Assembly: GCA_015056735.1 (NCBI GenBank)
Contig: SVFT01000001.1
Location: 434,001-498,000 of the forward strand
DNA length: 64,000 nucleotides
Direction: 5' to 3'
Source of the DNA: Lachnospiraceae bacterium
GTDB lineage: Bacteria; Bacillota; Clostridia; Lachnospirales; Lachnospiraceae
Positions 50,201 to 60,058 of the stretch are shown in pieces (the stretch's first letter is position 1; the number at the start of each line of letters is the position of its first letter). The notes beneath the pieces were generated by a model. The model worked only from the letters and a program-made list of their open reading frames with translations. It did not search any database and had not been told where the DNA came from. The position numbers and the translations under genes are program-made.

Positions 50201-52525
50201 ATGAGCCGTTTTGATGAGAGCCTTCGGGGCAAACCTTTTGACAGCTACGGGGAATACATGGACTATGTATTTGCCTGTGTCAACATTGGAGCCGATGCCT
50301 ATCTGGCGGAATTGAAGCAGGTATTTGCGACCGGACAGGGCGGATATAAGAACGTTTTGTATCCGGATATCGAGGTCGCGCACGATGTATGCCGCGACCA
50401 GATGGAGCGGTTTCAAAGTGCTGCCCCGCACACTGAAGAGCCGGAGCATTCAGACGAAGCGATGCCGCAGCTCGATCCGGATCTGATGGATCTTTTGAGT
50501 GCGTTCTCGATCGATACGGACAATGCTTCCGCTTCCGGTGATAAAGCTGCAGAACCTGCGGCAGCAGGCGGCGATGCCATGTCGCTTACGGAGATGCTTG
50601 GATATATTGAAGAGCGCGCCGAGGCAACCGTGAAAGAAGGCATACGTCTTCCGTTTCACGAGATCTGTGCGAAGCTCCGTTTTGAGCCTTTTACCGTATT
50701 CTGCTTTGCCTGCGGGATCCTTTCTTCCACGCAGACAGATTATGCAGGGATCTTTCAGATCATCAACGAGAACGGGAACCTCTCTTCGCCGACCATAGAA
50801 GCGGCTGCCAAGCTGTTCTTCGGCAAGAACTTTTCGATCACGAATGCATTCGGGGATATGTCGGTGTGCCTGGAGCAGCTGAGCCCGATCCTCAGTCTGA
50901 ACGTACTCGGCAATATGCCGTTTTCAACAGTTGTTTCACCCGATAAGCGTATCATTGACTTTTTGTTCGGACGCAATCCCGATCTGCTGGATGAGAACTA
51001 TATCCGGTTTTTCCGCCTTTTGACAAGCGATGAAGAGCTGAACCCGATCATGGCAAATGAAAACAAGCTTGAAGCGATGGAGATCTCCTACGGTGAGGGC
51101 TGCAGGCTTTTCTCATATTACGGTGACGAGGGAAGCGGACGCAAATTCTTTATCAAGCAGTTCTGCCGCAAGAACGATATGCGTGCGATCTCCATGAATT
51201 GCAAGAAGCTGTTTGTGTATGATTTTTCTTTTGTCGAGAAGGCATTGTGGGCCGTTACGAGAGAGTGCATCCTCCTGAATGCCTGCTGCGTACTGGAGGA
51301 GCTTTCGTATCGGGAGGAAGAGAAGGAAAAATTCTTCGGTTACATGGACCTTGCCTTTGCCAAGCTGACGGCCAAGGATATCCTTGTATTTGCGCTCAGC
51401 AAGGAGAAGCTGGAATTTAAGGAGATCACAAAAGAGCCGATCACGGTACTGGATCTGCCGACACCCGGCAACGAAGAGCGCGTGAACTGCTGGCAGTATT
51501 TTGCCAAGGGCTTCGATCTGGAGGAGGACTGCGATCTTTTTGAGATGGCGATGAAGTTCCTGTTTACGCCCGGAAAGATCCATGATGCGCTGAAACATGC
51601 CAAGAGCCTTGCGACGATGGACAAGCAGACGAAGATCCCGCGCGAGACCCTTTTCAAGGGCTGCAATGCGCAGATGTCTTCGGAACTGTCCCAGAAGGCC
51701 TCCCGCGTCGAGGCAAAGTTCGGTTTTGACGATATCGTCATGAATGCGGATCAGCGAGAGACGATCACGCATGCGATCGAACAGATGATGTACAAGAAAA
51801 AAGTCTATGACGACTGGAACTATACCAAGAAGTATCCGTACGGCCGCGGCCTGACGGTCCTGCTGTTCGGTGCACCCGGTACCGGTAAATCCATGATGGC
51901 GCAGGTTCTGGCGCATGAGCTGAACCTGGAGCTGTACCGTGTCGACATATCCAAAGTTGTCGATAAGTACGTCGGTGAGACGGAAAAATCACTTTCCATG
52001 ATCTTCCGCGAAGCGAAGAAATGTAACGTCGTTCTGTTCTTCGACGAATGCGATACCATCTTTGCAAAGCGTTCCGATGACGGAGGATCCAACCAGGCAT
52101 CCGCCAATAACAAGACGGCGCTCCTTTTGCAGGAGATGGAAGCATACGACGGCGTCTGCGTGCTTGCGACCAACTACAAGCACAACATCGATCCCGCATT
52201 CTTCAGACGTATGAAATATATCGTAGAGTTCCAGTTCCCGAATGCGGATACAAGAGAGATGCTCTGGCGTACGACCGTACCGAAGACAACGCCCCTCGGC
52301 GAGGATGTGGATTTCCGGTTCATCGCCGAGAAGTTTGAATTTGCAGGCGGTAATATCAAGAACTGTATCCTGAATGCGGCGTTCCTTGCGGCTGCTGATA
52401 AGACTGCGAACGGGGAAGTCTGTATGCGCCACTACCTGATGGCGATCAAATATGAGTTCGTCAAGGTCGGCAAGGTATTTACCAAAGCGGACTTTGAACC
52501 GTATGCATCTCAGATCGGACTCTGA
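50201..52525 (+). CDS. CIS AAA+ ATPase (Afp15/Pvc15-like)
   Basis: 774 residues. The C-terminal AAA domain has Walker A LLFGAPGTGKS (~residue 556), pore-region YVGETEKSL, Walker B VVLFFDECDTIF (~residue 608), sensor 1 VLATNYKHNIDPAFFRRM with the arginine finger pair. A degenerate first ATPase-like domain lies before it at ~residues 285-400: YYGDEGSGRKFFIKQF resembles Walker A and CCVLEELSYREEE a spoiled Walker B. The N-terminal ~280 residues hold an acidic Ala-rich linker (ASGDKAAEPAAAGGD). Such ATPases are a hallmark of eCIS and are thought to help assembly or cargo handling. It is the last gene of the locus, separated from the core by the signalling genes. Confidence 0.9.
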   Translation: MSRFDESLRGKPFDSYGEYMDYVFACVNIGADAYLAELKQVFATGQGGYKNVLYPDIEVAHDVCRDQMERFQSAAPHTEEPEHSDEAMPQLDPDLMDLLSAFSIDTDNASASGDKAAEPAAAGGDAMSLTEMLGYIEERAEATVKEGIRLPFHEICAKLRFEPFTVFCFACGILSSTQTDYAGIFQIINENGNLSSPTIEAAAKLFFGKNFSITNAFGDMSVCLEQLSPILSLNVLGNMPFSTVVSPDKRIIDFLFGRNPDLLDENYIRFFRLLTSDEELNPIMANENKLEAMEISYGEGCRLFSYYGDEGSGRKFFIKQFCRKNDMRAISMNCKKLFVYDFSFVEKALWAVTRECILLNACCVLEELSYREEEKEKFFGYMDLAFAKLTAKDILVFALSKEKLEFKEITKEPITVLDLPTPGNEERVNCWQYFAKGFDLEEDCDLFEMAMKFLFTPGKIHDALKHAKSLATMDKQTKIPRETLFKGCNAQMSSELSQKASRVEAKFGFDDIVMNADQRETITHAIEQMMYKKKVYDDWNYTKKYPYGRGLTVLLFGAPGTGKSMMAQVLAHELNLELYRVDISKVVDKYVGETEKSLSMIFREAKKCNVVLFFDECDTIFAKRSDDGGSNQASANNKTALLLQEMEAYDGVCVLATNYKHNIDPAFFRRMKYIVEFQFPNADTREMLWRTTVPKTTPLGEDVDFRFIAEKFEFAGGNIKNCILNAAFLAAADKTANGEVCMRHYLMAIKYEFVKVGKVFTKADFEPYASQIGL

Positions 52526-52544
52526 TAGAGATGGAGGTATCAAT

Positions 52545-52580
52545 ATGGCACTTGAAAAGGAACAACGGGGGTTGCAATAA
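52545..52580 (+). other. 11-codon reading frame with a good ribosome site, possible gene remnant
   Basis: ATG 52545 follows ATGGAGG at 7-base spacing and encodes MALEKEQRGLQ before TAA. It overlaps the -35 of the rimP promoter, so it belongs to the end of the AAA+ transcript. It may be the stump of a gene lost at the island edge, or a chance frame. Confidence 0.3.
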
Positions 52581-52600
52581 ATCCGCGGGAGTGTTACTAT
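52572..52600 (+). promoter_or_regulatory. Promoter of the rimP-nusA-infB operon
   Basis: TTGCAA (52572-52577), 17 bases, then TACTAT (52595-52600) preceded by TGT. This extended -10 promoter lies about 75 bases before rimP and re-starts the housekeeping operon after the injection-system island. Confidence 0.65.
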
Positions 52601-52628
52601 ATGTAAAGACTTAATACTGTTTATGCTT

Positions 52629-52654
52629 AAAGAGTGGAACGCGTTCCACTCTTT
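52629..52654 (+). promoter_or_regulatory. Perfect 26-base palindrome in the rimP leader
   Basis: AAAGAGTGGAACG (52629-52641) is followed at once by its exact reverse complement (52642-52654), then T and a T-rich stretch. As RNA it makes a very stable hairpin with a T-run, so it may terminate read-through from the island or attenuate the rimP operon. As DNA it could also be a dimer-binding site. Confidence 0.65.
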
Positions 52655-52674
52655 TGATTTTGTAAGGAGACAGA

Positions 52675-53139
52675 ATGGCAAGAAGAGAAGACTACGAGAA
52701 GAAAACGGAGGCGCTCCTTGGCCCGATCACCGAAAAGGCGGGCGTGTCCGTATACGATGTCGAGTATGTCAAGGAAGGCAGCGACTACTACCTTCGCGTT
52801 TACATTGACAAGGAAGGCGGCGTGACGATCGACGACTGTGAAGTCGTAAGCCGCGCCCTCTCCGATGAGATGGACCGCGAGGACTTTATTGCGGATGCTT
52901 ATATCTTAGAGGTATCGAGTCCCGGACTCGGACGCACATTGAAAAAAGACAAGCACCTGCAGGCCTCGATCGGACAGGATGTGGAAGTAAAGACCTATAA
53001 ACCGATCGACGGAACGAAGGAATTCGCCGGTGTGCTGGAATCCTTCGACGAGAAGACCGTTACAATAACAGAAGACGGTACGGCGCGCACTTTTTCCCGT
53101 GAGGACATTGCACTCATACGACTCGCACTCGATTTTTGA
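52675..53139 (+). CDS. rimP: Ribosome maturation factor RimP
   Basis: RimP helps 30S subunit maturation. 154 residues with the family core YDVEYVKEGSDYYLRVYIDK, then GGVTIDDCEVVSRALSDEMD and DAYILEVSSPGLGRTLKKD (SSPGLGRTL is diagnostic). The C-terminal SH3-like barrel ends with DIALIRLALDF. AAGGAG ribosome site at 52664-52669. First gene of the conserved rimP-nusA-rnpM-L7Ae-infB-rbfA cluster. Confidence 0.97.
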   Translation: MARREDYEKKTEALLGPITEKAGVSVYDVEYVKEGSDYYLRVYIDKEGGVTIDDCEVVSRALSDEMDREDFIADAYILEVSSPGLGRTLKKDKHLQASIGQDVEVKTYKPIDGTKEFAGVLESFDEKTVTITEDGTARTFSREDIALIRLALDF

Positions 53140-53215
53140 GCATAGGCTCATCAGATACAGATCCAGGAAACAAAGGCATAACAACAAGCCGTATAAATAG
53201 GAGGAATGAAACGTA

Positions 53216-54400
53216 ATGAACAAAGAATTAATGGAAGCGCTGGATGTGCTGGAAAAGGAAAAAGAGATCAGCAAAGATACGCTCTTTGATGCGATCGAAA
53301 ATTCGCTGATCCTGGCTTGCAAGAGCCACTTTGGCAAGTCCGACAACATCAAGGTTGAGATCGACCGTGAGACATGCGACTTCCTTTGCTACGCCGAGAA
53401 GACCGTGGTGAGCGAAGTGGAAGATGACTGCCTTGAGATCTCCAAGGAAGATGCAAAGAAGATCGACAAGAAGGCAAAGCTCGGCGACATCGTAAAGGTG
53501 GAAGTCAGATCCAAAGAGTTCGGCCGTATCGCTACGCAGAACGCAAAGAACGTGATCCTGCAGAAGATCCGCGAGGAAGAACGCAACGTGATCTACAACC
53601 AGTACTACGCAAAAGAAAAAGATGCCGTAACCGGTGTCGTTCAGCGTTATATCGGTAAGAACATCAGCATCAACTTAGGCAAGGCGGATGCACTGCTCAA
53701 CGAGAACGAGCAGGTAAAGACGGAAGTGTTCCGCCCGACGGAGCGTATCAAAGTATATATCCTTGAAGTCCGTGATACACCGAAGGGTCCCCGCATCCTT
53801 GTAAGCCGTACCCACCCGGAACTGGTGAAGCGCCTCTTTGAGTCCGAGGTAACAGAGATCAAAGACGGTACCGTCGAGATCATGAGCATCGCACGTGAGG
53901 CAGGTTCCAGAACCAAGATTGCGGTATGGTCCAACAACCCGAACGTTGATGCGGTCGGTGCGTGCGTCGGCATGAACGGTGCGCGTGTAAATGCGATCGT
54001 GGAAGAGCTTCGCGGTGAGAAGATCGATATCATCAACTGGGATGAGAACCCCGGTAATCTGATCCAGAACGCGCTGTCTCCCGCAAAGATCGTTGCGGTT
54101 TTCGCAGATCCCGATGAGAAGACGGCCAAAGTCGTTGTGCCCGATTATCAGCTTTCCCTTGCGATCGGCAAGGAAGGTCAGAATGCAAGACTTGCAGCCC
54201 GTCTGACCGGGTACAAGATTGACATTAAGAGTGAGACACAGGCAAAAGATACCCCCGGCTTCCGTTACGAAGATTATATGGATGACGAATACGATGACGA
54301 GGAGTATGACGAAGACGGCGCATATGAAGAAGGCGAATACGAAGAGTCCGAATCATATGAAGAGTCTGAAGGAGATGCTCCCGAAGATCAGGATGAATAA
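53216..54400 (+). CDS. nusA: Transcription termination/antitermination factor NusA
   Basis: NusA binds RNA polymerase and nascent RNA and modulates pausing, termination and antitermination. 394 residues: an N-terminal polymerase-binding domain (~1-130), S1 (~135-200, GVVQRYIGKNISINLG), KH1 and KH2 (~205-345, GARVNAIVEELRGEKIDIIN and SLAIGKEGQNARLAARLTG, the latter the usual GKxGxN-type loop). The C-terminal ~45 residues are a Glu/Asp/Tyr-rich acidic tail instead of the E. coli acidic repeats. Ribosome site AGGAGG 12 bases before ATG. Confidence 0.98.
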   Translation: MNKELMEALDVLEKEKEISKDTLFDAIENSLILACKSHFGKSDNIKVEIDRETCDFLCYAEKTVVSEVEDDCLEISKEDAKKIDKKAKLGDIVKVEVRSKEFGRIATQNAKNVILQKIREEERNVIYNQYYAKEKDAVTGVVQRYIGKNISINLGKADALLNENEQVKTEVFRPTERIKVYILEVRDTPKGPRILVSRTHPELVKRLFESEVTEIKDGTVEIMSIAREAGSRTKIAVWSNNPNVDAVGACVGMNGARVNAIVEELRGEKIDIINWDENPGNLIQNALSPAKIVAVFADPDEKTAKVVVPDYQLSLAIGKEGQNARLAARLTGYKIDIKSETQAKDTPGFRYEDYMDDEYDDEEYDEDGAYEEGEYEESESYEESEGDAPEDQDE

Positions 54401-54411
54401 AGGGGATTCAA

Positions 54412-54681
54412 ATGGATAAAAAGATCCCTATGAGACAGTGTGTCGGATGCGGCAGCATGAAGCCCAAGAAAGAAATGATGCGGGTGATCAAGGCTAAGAC
54501 CGGCGAGATCAGTCTCGATGTAACAGGAAAAATGAACGGAAGAGGCGCTTATATCTGCAAGAGCGCATCGTGTCTCGATGCGGCCAAGAAGAGCAGAGGC
54601 CTGGAGCGCTCCTTCGGGATGCGTATCTCGGATGAGATATACGAGAATCTGCAAAAGGAGTTCACAAGCTACCATGCATAA
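54412..54681 (+). CDS. rnpM: RNase P modulator RnpM (YlxR)
   Basis: 89 residues of the YlxR family, which binds RNase P RNA and lowers RNase P activity in B. subtilis. RQCVGCGSMKPKKEMMRVIK, then GKMNGRGAYICKSASCLDAAKK with the four Cys in two clusters (CVGC ... CKSASC) and the terminal basic-aromatic helix are diagnostic. The stop overlaps the start of the next gene by 8 bases. Confidence 0.96.
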   Translation: MDKKIPMRQCVGCGSMKPKKEMMRVIKAKTGEISLDVTGKMNGRGAYICKSASCLDAAKKSRGLERSFGMRISDEIYENLQKEFTSYHA

Positions 54682-55015
54682 CAAGATCCTGTCTATGCTG
54701 GGACTGGCAATGAAAGCAAGAAAACTTGCAAGCGGCGAGTTCCAGACGGAGACCGCTGTCAAAAGCGGAAAAGCCTGCCTTGTGATCGTCAGCAGCGATG
54801 CAAAGGACGGCACGAAAAAGAAATACCGCGACATGTGCGCTTTTTACAAAGTTCCGATCGCGGAATACGGCGAGATGGAAGCGCTCGGTCATGCGATCGG
54901 CAAAGCCGACAGGAGCGGTCTTGCTGTGACGGATGAAGGGTTTGCAAAAGGACTCATGAAACTTTTGGGATTGCCCGAGGGAATAGGAACGGAGGAACAG
55001 GAATGGCAAAAATAA
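54674..55015 (+). CDS. L7Ae/L30e-family RNA-binding protein (YlxQ-like)
   Basis: 113 residues from ATG 54674, overlapping the end of rnpM; a longer in-frame start at 54578 would run through rnpM and is rejected. [40 protein letters not shown] (core [13 protein letters not shown]) and [20 protein letters not shown] are the L7Ae/L30e fold with the K-turn binding loop. Typical YlxQ place between rnpM and infB; probably associated with ribosome or RNase P function. It overlaps infB by 13 bases. Confidence 0.92.
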   Translation: MHNKILSMLGLAMKARKLASGEFQTETAVKSGKACLVIVSSDAKDGTKKKYRDMCAFYKVPIAEYGEMEALGHAIGKADRSGLAVTDEGFAKGLMKLLGLPEGIGTEEQEWQK

Positions 55016-57762
55016 AGATACTTGATCTTGCAGCAGAACTTGGCAAGGACGGCAAAGAGGTCCTGAGTTTTCTGCAGGAAAAAGGTTTTGATGTAAAAGT
55101 AACACGAAGCAGTGTGGAGGATGATGCGGCAGAGCTGGTCCGCAAAGAATTCGGAAAAGGCGAAGCAAAGAAAGCGCCTGCGAAGAAGGAAGAGGAAGCA
55201 GAGGCAAAGCCTGCAGCAAAGAAGCCTGAGGCGGAAGCAAAGCCCGCAGCAAAGCCGGAACAGGCGGCGAAGGCAGAACCTGCAGCAAAGACGGAACCTG
55301 CAAAAAAGGCTGCGCCCGCTGAAGCGGAAGGCAAGCCCTCCGGTGATGCAAAGCAGGGAGAAAAGCCCTTTAAAAAGAAAAAGAACATTATCTTTGTATC
55401 CAACCCGCACAATTCCAGAGTGCCGGGCGGGCAGAGACCGATGGGGCAGAACAACGACAGACATCAGCGCGACAACCGTATGACATCATCGCGTCCGCAG
55501 GGACTGATCAGGCCGCTGACACCGCCGTCGCCCACACCGAGCGTCGACATGATCAAGCCCGGACAGCAGAGACCTGCCGCAAGACGTGATGATAATCGTC
55601 CGCAGAGACAGGACGTACCCGTAAGAGAGAGGAACGCAAACTATGACAGACAGCCTGCTCAGAATCGCGGCGATCATAACAGTTTCCGCCGCAGCGACCA
55701 GAGTGCACAGGGTATGCCGGGGCGCGACCGCAATGCGCAGGGCGCTGGACGCCCTATGCAAGGGGCTCCGGGATCGGACAACCGATTCAGAAAGCCTGCG
55801 GACGGCAAGCGGTTTGCGCAGGAGGCACCGCAGCAGAATGCACCGGGCAGGTCGGATGACAAGCGACGCGGAGGCAATCAGGACCGCGACAGACGTTCCA
55901 AGAAGGATGCCATCTATGAAGACGGCAACGGAAAGAACAAGAATGCAAACAGAGCGGGCAGATTCATCAAGCCCGAGAAGAAGGTAGAGACTGCTCAGGA
56001 AGAGCAGATCAAAACGATCACGATCCCTGAGACACTGACGATCAAAGAACTGGCTGAGAAGATGAAGATCCAGCCGTCCCAGATCGTGAAGAAGCTGTTC
56101 CTGGAAGGAAAGATCGTGACGGTCAACGAAGAAGTCGACTTCGAGACCGCTGAGAACATTGCGATCGAATATGACATTATCTGCGAGAAGGAAGTCAAGG
56201 TCGATGTGATCGAAGAGCTTCTGAAAGAGGATGAAGAGAATCCGGAAGAAATGACCAAGAGACCGCCCGTTATCTGCGTTATGGGTCACGTCGATCACGG
56301 TAAGACATCGCTTCTGGATGCGATCAGGAAGACCAATGTTACGGACCGCGAAGCAGGCGGTATCACGCAGCATATCGGTGCATACACCGTAAATGTCAAG
56401 GGCGAGAAGATCACATTCCTCGATACACCGGGTCATGAGGCGTTCACCGCAATGCGTATGCGTGGTGCGAACTCCACAGATATCGCGATCCTCGTCGTAG
56501 CGGCCGATGACGGTGTTATGCCGCAGACGGTCGAGGCGATCGCGCATGCCAAGGCAGCCGGCATCGAGATCATCGTTGCCGTTAACAAGATCGATAAGCC
56601 CAATGCCAACATCGACCGCGTGAAGCAGGAACTCACCGAGCACGAGCTCGTTGCGGTTGACTGGGGTGGCAACACGGAATTCGTTCCGGTATCCGCAAAG
56701 ACCGGCGAAGGGATCGACACGCTGCTTGAGACGATCCTTTTGACTGCTGAGATCCTGGAGCTGAAAGCAAATGCGAAGCGCCGCGCAAGAGGTCTTGTCA
56801 TTGAGGCAGAACTTGATAAGGGACGCGGACCCGTTGCGACGGTTCTGGTTCAGAAGGGTACACTGCGCCTCGGCGATTTCATTTCCGCGGGCGCAAGCCA
56901 CGGTAAAGTACGTGCGATGATCGACGATAAGGGACGCCGCGTAAAAGAGGCACTCCCGTCCACACCCGTTGAGATCCTTGGTTTAAATGCCGTTCCGAAT
57001 GCGGGCGAGATCTTTATCGCACACGATTCCGACAAGACGGCCAAGAGCTTTGCCGATACATATACGGCACAGAACAAAGAGAAGAAACTTGAGGAGACCA
57101 AGTCCAAGATGTCGCTTGACGATCTGTTCAGTCAGATCCAGGCCGGCAATCTGAAGGAACTGAACCTCATCATCAAGGCGGACGTACAGGGTAGTGTGGA
57201 AGCCGTTAAGCAGAGCCTTCTTAAGCTCTCCAACGATGAAGTCGTTGTCAAGTGCATCCACGGCGGCGTAGGTGCGATCAATGAATCCGACGTTGCGCTG
57301 GCATCCGCATCCAATGCGATCATCATCGGTTTCAATATCCGTCCGGATGCAACGGCCAAGGCTGTAGCGGAGCACGAAGGTGTCGATATCAGACTGTACA
57401 AGGTCATCTACCAGGCGATCGAGGATATCGAAGCTGCGATGAAGGGTATGCTCGATCCGATCTTCGAAGAGAAAGTCATCGGTCATGCGGAAGTGCGCCA
57501 GATCTTCAAGGCATCCGCGATCGGCAACATCGCCGGTTCTTATGTCCTTGACGGTCAGTTCCAGAGAGGCTGCAAGATCCGTATCTCGCGTGACGGTGAG
57601 CAGATCTACGAAGGCGAGCTTGCTTCTTTGAAGCGTTTCAAAGACGACGTCAAGGAAGTGAAGGCCGGATTCGAATGCGGTCTTGTATTTGAAGGTTTTG
57701 ACAAGATGCAGGAGATGGATCAGGTTGAAGCATACATTATGGTTGAGGTACCTCGTTCATGA
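55003..57762 (+). CDS. infB: Translation initiation factor IF-2
   Basis: IF-2 is the GTPase that places initiator tRNA on the 30S subunit and promotes 50S joining. 919 residues: an IF2-N helix at the start ([20 protein letters not shown]), a ~290-residue low-complexity part (Lys/Ala/Glu repeats, then Arg/Gln/Asn/Gly-rich), a second IF2-N domain (~340-395), and the G domain from ~residue 423 with G1 GHVDHGKT, G3 DTPGHEAF and G4 NKID. Domains II-IV follow ([21 protein letters not shown]). The long basic disordered arm is common in Lachnospiraceae-type IF-2. The start lies inside the upstream L7Ae-like gene. Confidence 0.98.
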   Translation: MAKIKILDLAAELGKDGKEVLSFLQEKGFDVKVTRSSVEDDAAELVRKEFGKGEAKKAPAKKEEEAEAKPAAKKPEAEAKPAAKPEQAAKAEPAAKTEPAKKAAPAEAEGKPSGDAKQGEKPFKKKKNIIFVSNPHNSRVPGGQRPMGQNNDRHQRDNRMTSSRPQGLIRPLTPPSPTPSVDMIKPGQQRPAARRDDNRPQRQDVPVRERNANYDRQPAQNRGDHNSFRRSDQSAQGMPGRDRNAQGAGRPMQGAPGSDNRFRKPADGKRFAQEAPQQNAPGRSDDKRRGGNQDRDRRSKKDAIYEDGNGKNKNANRAGRFIKPEKKVETAQEEQIKTITIPETLTIKELAEKMKIQPSQIVKKLFLEGKIVTVNEEVDFETAENIAIEYDIICEKEVKVDVIEELLKEDEENPEEMTKRPPVICVMGHVDHGKTSLLDAIRKTNVTDREAGGITQHIGAYTVNVKGEKITFLDTPGHEAFTAMRMRGANSTDIAILVVAADDGVMPQTVEAIAHAKAAGIEIIVAVNKIDKPNANIDRVKQELTEHELVAVDWGGNTEFVPVSAKTGEGIDTLLETILLTAEILELKANAKRRARGLVIEAELDKGRGPVATVLVQKGTLRLGDFISAGASHGKVRAMIDDKGRRVKEALPSTPVEILGLNAVPNAGEIFIAHDSDKTAKSFADTYTAQNKEKKLEETKSKMSLDDLFSQIQAGNLKELNLIIKADVQGSVEAVKQSLLKLSNDEVVVKCIHGGVGAINESDVALASASNAIIIGFNIRPDATAKAVAEHEGVDIRLYKVIYQAIEDIEAAMKGMLDPIFEEKVIGHAEVRQIFKASAIGNIAGSYVLDGQFQRGCKIRISRDGEQIYEGELASLKRFKDDVKEVKAGFECGLVFEGFDKMQEMDQVEAYIMVEVPRS

Positions 57763-58151
57763 GAAAGAACAGTATTAAAAATACAAGAATAAACGGTGAG
57801 GTACAGCGTGTTTTGGCAGAGATCATCCGCGGCGAGATCAAGGATCCGCGGATCGGTCTTCTGACGAGTGTTATGGCTGTCGAAGTCTCACCGGACTTAA
57901 AGACCTGCAAGGCCTGGATCAGCGTGCTCGGTGACGAGCAGGCGAGAAAGGATACGCTCGCGGGACTGAAAAGTGCAGAAGGATTTATCCGTAACAAACT
58001 CGCGAAAGAGATCAACCTTCGCAATACGCCGGAGATCCGTTTTATCATGGACGAATCCATCGAATACGGTGTTTCCATGTCGCACAGGATCGATGAGATC
58101 AACCGTCCTTTGCATGAGGCGGAGAGTGATGGCGACGGCGGCGAAGCGTAA
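57759..58151 (+). CDS. rbfA: Ribosome-binding factor A
   Basis: 130 residues of the KH-like 30S maturation factor. [39 protein letters not shown] and [20 protein letters not shown] followed by [12 protein letters not shown] are the conserved pattern. ATGA overlap of 4 bases with infB shows coupled translation. Confidence 0.97.
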   Translation: MRKNSIKNTRINGEVQRVLAEIIRGEIKDPRIGLLTSVMAVEVSPDLKTCKAWISVLGDEQARKDTLAGLKSAEGFIRNKLAKEINLRNTPEIRFIMDESIEYGVSMSHRIDEINRPLHEAESDGDGGEA

Positions 58152-58166
58152 GTTTTCGGAGGTACG

Positions 58167-59123
58167 ATGTTTGATTTAATGAAAGAACTTGCCGGCGCTG
58201 CAAGGGTCGGGATCGGAGGCCATGTCCGTCCCGACGGTGACTGTGTCGGCTCTGTTCTGGGTTTATACAATTATCTGCAAAAAAATATGCCGGCGGATTG
58301 TGTGATCGACGCCTATATGGAGCGTCCATCCGATGTGTTCGATACGGTTTCGGGGATCGATAAGATCCACGAGACGGCGGATGAAAACTGCGTGCCATAC
58401 GACGTGTTCTTCTGCCTGGATTGCGATGAGAGCCGCCTGGGGCATGCCGCGCCTCTTTTTGCAGGCGCAAAAAAGAAGATCAATGTGGATCACCACATCA
58501 GCAATGCGGGCAGTGGTGACATCAACTACATCGATGCGACCGCAGGGAGCGCAAGTGAGCTGGTATATGACCTCCTCGATCTTGACAAGGTGGATGAAGC
58601 CTGCGCCAGGGCGCTTTACATCGGGATCATTCACGATACGGGCGTTCTGCAGTACTCGAACACGTCACCCAAGACGCTTCGCGCAGTTGCGGATCTGATC
58701 GGCTTTGGCTTTGACTTTTCTACACTCATTGAAGAGACGTTCTATCAGAAGACGTATGCGCAGACGAGAGTCTGCGGCAAAGCGATGTTTGAGAGCGAGC
58801 TTCTTTTAGACGGGAGAGTCGCCTATACGGTCGTGACGCAGAAGACGATGCAGGAGTACGGCCTCACAGGCAAGGATATGGATGGGATCGTTAACCAGAT
58901 CCGCAATATCAAAGGCGTAGAGTGTGCTGTATTTCTCTATGAACTGTCAGATAAGGAATTCAAGGTCAGCATGCGTTCGACCGATGCGGTCAACGTATCG
59001 GATATCGCTGTATTTTTCGGCGGCGGCGGCCACAAGAAAGCGGCCGGAGCGACGCTGGAAGGCAGTGCGGAGGAGATCATCGCACGCGTGACACAGCGTA
59101 TCGCCATGCAGCTTACGAAATAA
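58167..59123 (+). CDS. nrnA: DHH-family nanoRNase/pAp phosphatase
   Basis: NrnA degrades short RNA oligonucleotides and 3',5'-pAp. 318 residues with the DHH domain motifs HVRPDGDCVGSVLG (metal site 1), CLDCDES and NVDHHISNAGSG (the DHH motif itself), IGIIHDTG, and the C-terminal DHHA1 domain ending VFFGGGGHKKAAGATLEG (GGGHxxAAG substrate motif). Usual position between rbfA and truB. Confidence 0.95.
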   Translation: MFDLMKELAGAARVGIGGHVRPDGDCVGSVLGLYNYLQKNMPADCVIDAYMERPSDVFDTVSGIDKIHETADENCVPYDVFFCLDCDESRLGHAAPLFAGAKKKINVDHHISNAGSGDINYIDATAGSASELVYDLLDLDKVDEACARALYIGIIHDTGVLQYSNTSPKTLRAVADLIGFGFDFSTLIEETFYQKTYAQTRVCGKAMFESELLLDGRVAYTVVTQKTMQEYGLTGKDMDGIVNQIRNIKGVECAVFLYELSDKEFKVSMRSTDAVNVSDIAVFFGGGGHKKAAGATLEGSAEEIIARVTQRIAMQLTK

Positions 59124-59135
59124 GGGACTGAAAGA

Positions 59136-60023
59136 TTGATCAACGGAATCATTAACGTTTACAAAGAGAAAGGCTATACGTCTTTCGATGTCGTAGCCAG
59201 GATGCGCGGCATCATGAAGCAGAAGAAGATCGGCCATACCGGGACGCTCGATCCCGATGCGGAAGGTGTTCTTCCCGTGTGCCTAGGCAATGCGACAAAG
59301 GTATGCGGGTTTCTGACGGATAAGCGCAAAGAATATGTTGCGGAGTGTCTGCTGGGTGTTACAACCGACACACAGGATATGACCGGGACGGTCCTGACGC
59401 GCAAAAACGTAGAAGTGACGGAATCTGCGGTTCGATGCGCCGTAATGGGGTTTGTGGGACCGTGCGAACAGATCCCGCCCATGTATTCTGCGATCAAAGT
59501 CGGCGGCAAGCGCCTTTACGAGATCGCACGAAGAGGGGAAGAGGTGGAGCGCAAGCCCCGCCTGATCACGATCTATGAGATCGAGATCTTAAAGGTCGAT
59601 CTGCCGATCGTTCGCTTCCGTGTCGTTTGCTCGAAGGGCACCTATATCAGAACGCTCTGTCACGATATCGGAGAAGCGCTCGTCTGCGGAGGAGCTATGC
59701 TGAGTCTTGTGCGTACCAAGGTCGATCAGTTTACACTTGATAAGGCCTTAAAGCTTGATGAGATCGAGAAGCTGGTACAGGAAGAAAAGACAGACGGGAT
59801 CATTACGCCGGTCGATGCACTTTTTCTCAAATATCCGGGACACACGGTGAAAAAAGAAGCAGTCGTGCCGCTTTCCAACGGCAATACGCTTACGGTCTCT
59901 TCGTTTGAAGCGCCGTCCCCGACCGGAGAAAAGATCCGCGTTTATGACGGCGACGGCCGATTCTACGGACTTTATATCCGTACGGAACAAGGAATTTACA
60001 AGCCCCTCAGGATGTTTTTATAA
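59136..60023 (+). CDS. truB: tRNA pseudouridine-55 synthase
   Basis: TruB makes Psi55 in the T loop of tRNAs and also acts as a tRNA chaperone. 295 residues starting at TTG 59136. GIINVYKEKGYTSFDVVARM and KIGHTGTLDPDAEGVLPVCL contain the catalytic Asp (in TLDP, ~residue 40). The PUA-like C-terminal region (~230-295) is preserved. YSAIKVGGKRLYEIARRG is the other family block. Confidence 0.96.
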   Translation: MINGIINVYKEKGYTSFDVVARMRGIMKQKKIGHTGTLDPDAEGVLPVCLGNATKVCGFLTDKRKEYVAECLLGVTTDTQDMTGTVLTRKNVEVTESAVRCAVMGFVGPCEQIPPMYSAIKVGGKRLYEIARRGEEVERKPRLITIYEIEILKVDLPIVRFRVVCSKGTYIRTLCHDIGEALVCGGAMLSLVRTKVDQFTLDKALKLDEIEKLVQEEKTDGIITPVDALFLKYPGHTVKKEAVVPLSNGNTLTVSSFEAPSPTGEKIRVYDGDGRFYGLYIRTEQGIYKPLRMFL

Positions 60024-60058
60024 GACGTCCCGGGCAGGGATTTAGGAGATAGCAGATC

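Noticed and set aside
27853-52525. Prophage or R-type tailocin
   Set aside because: No head, portal, terminase, holin or endolysin genes; DUF4255 cap, CIS_tube adaptors and AAA+ ATPase indicate the eCIS lineage.
16467-52674. Site-specific integration of the island at tRNA-Glu
   Set aside because: No copy of the tRNA 3' end was seen near 52526-52674 and no integrase gene is present; the tRNA is also oriented away from the locus.
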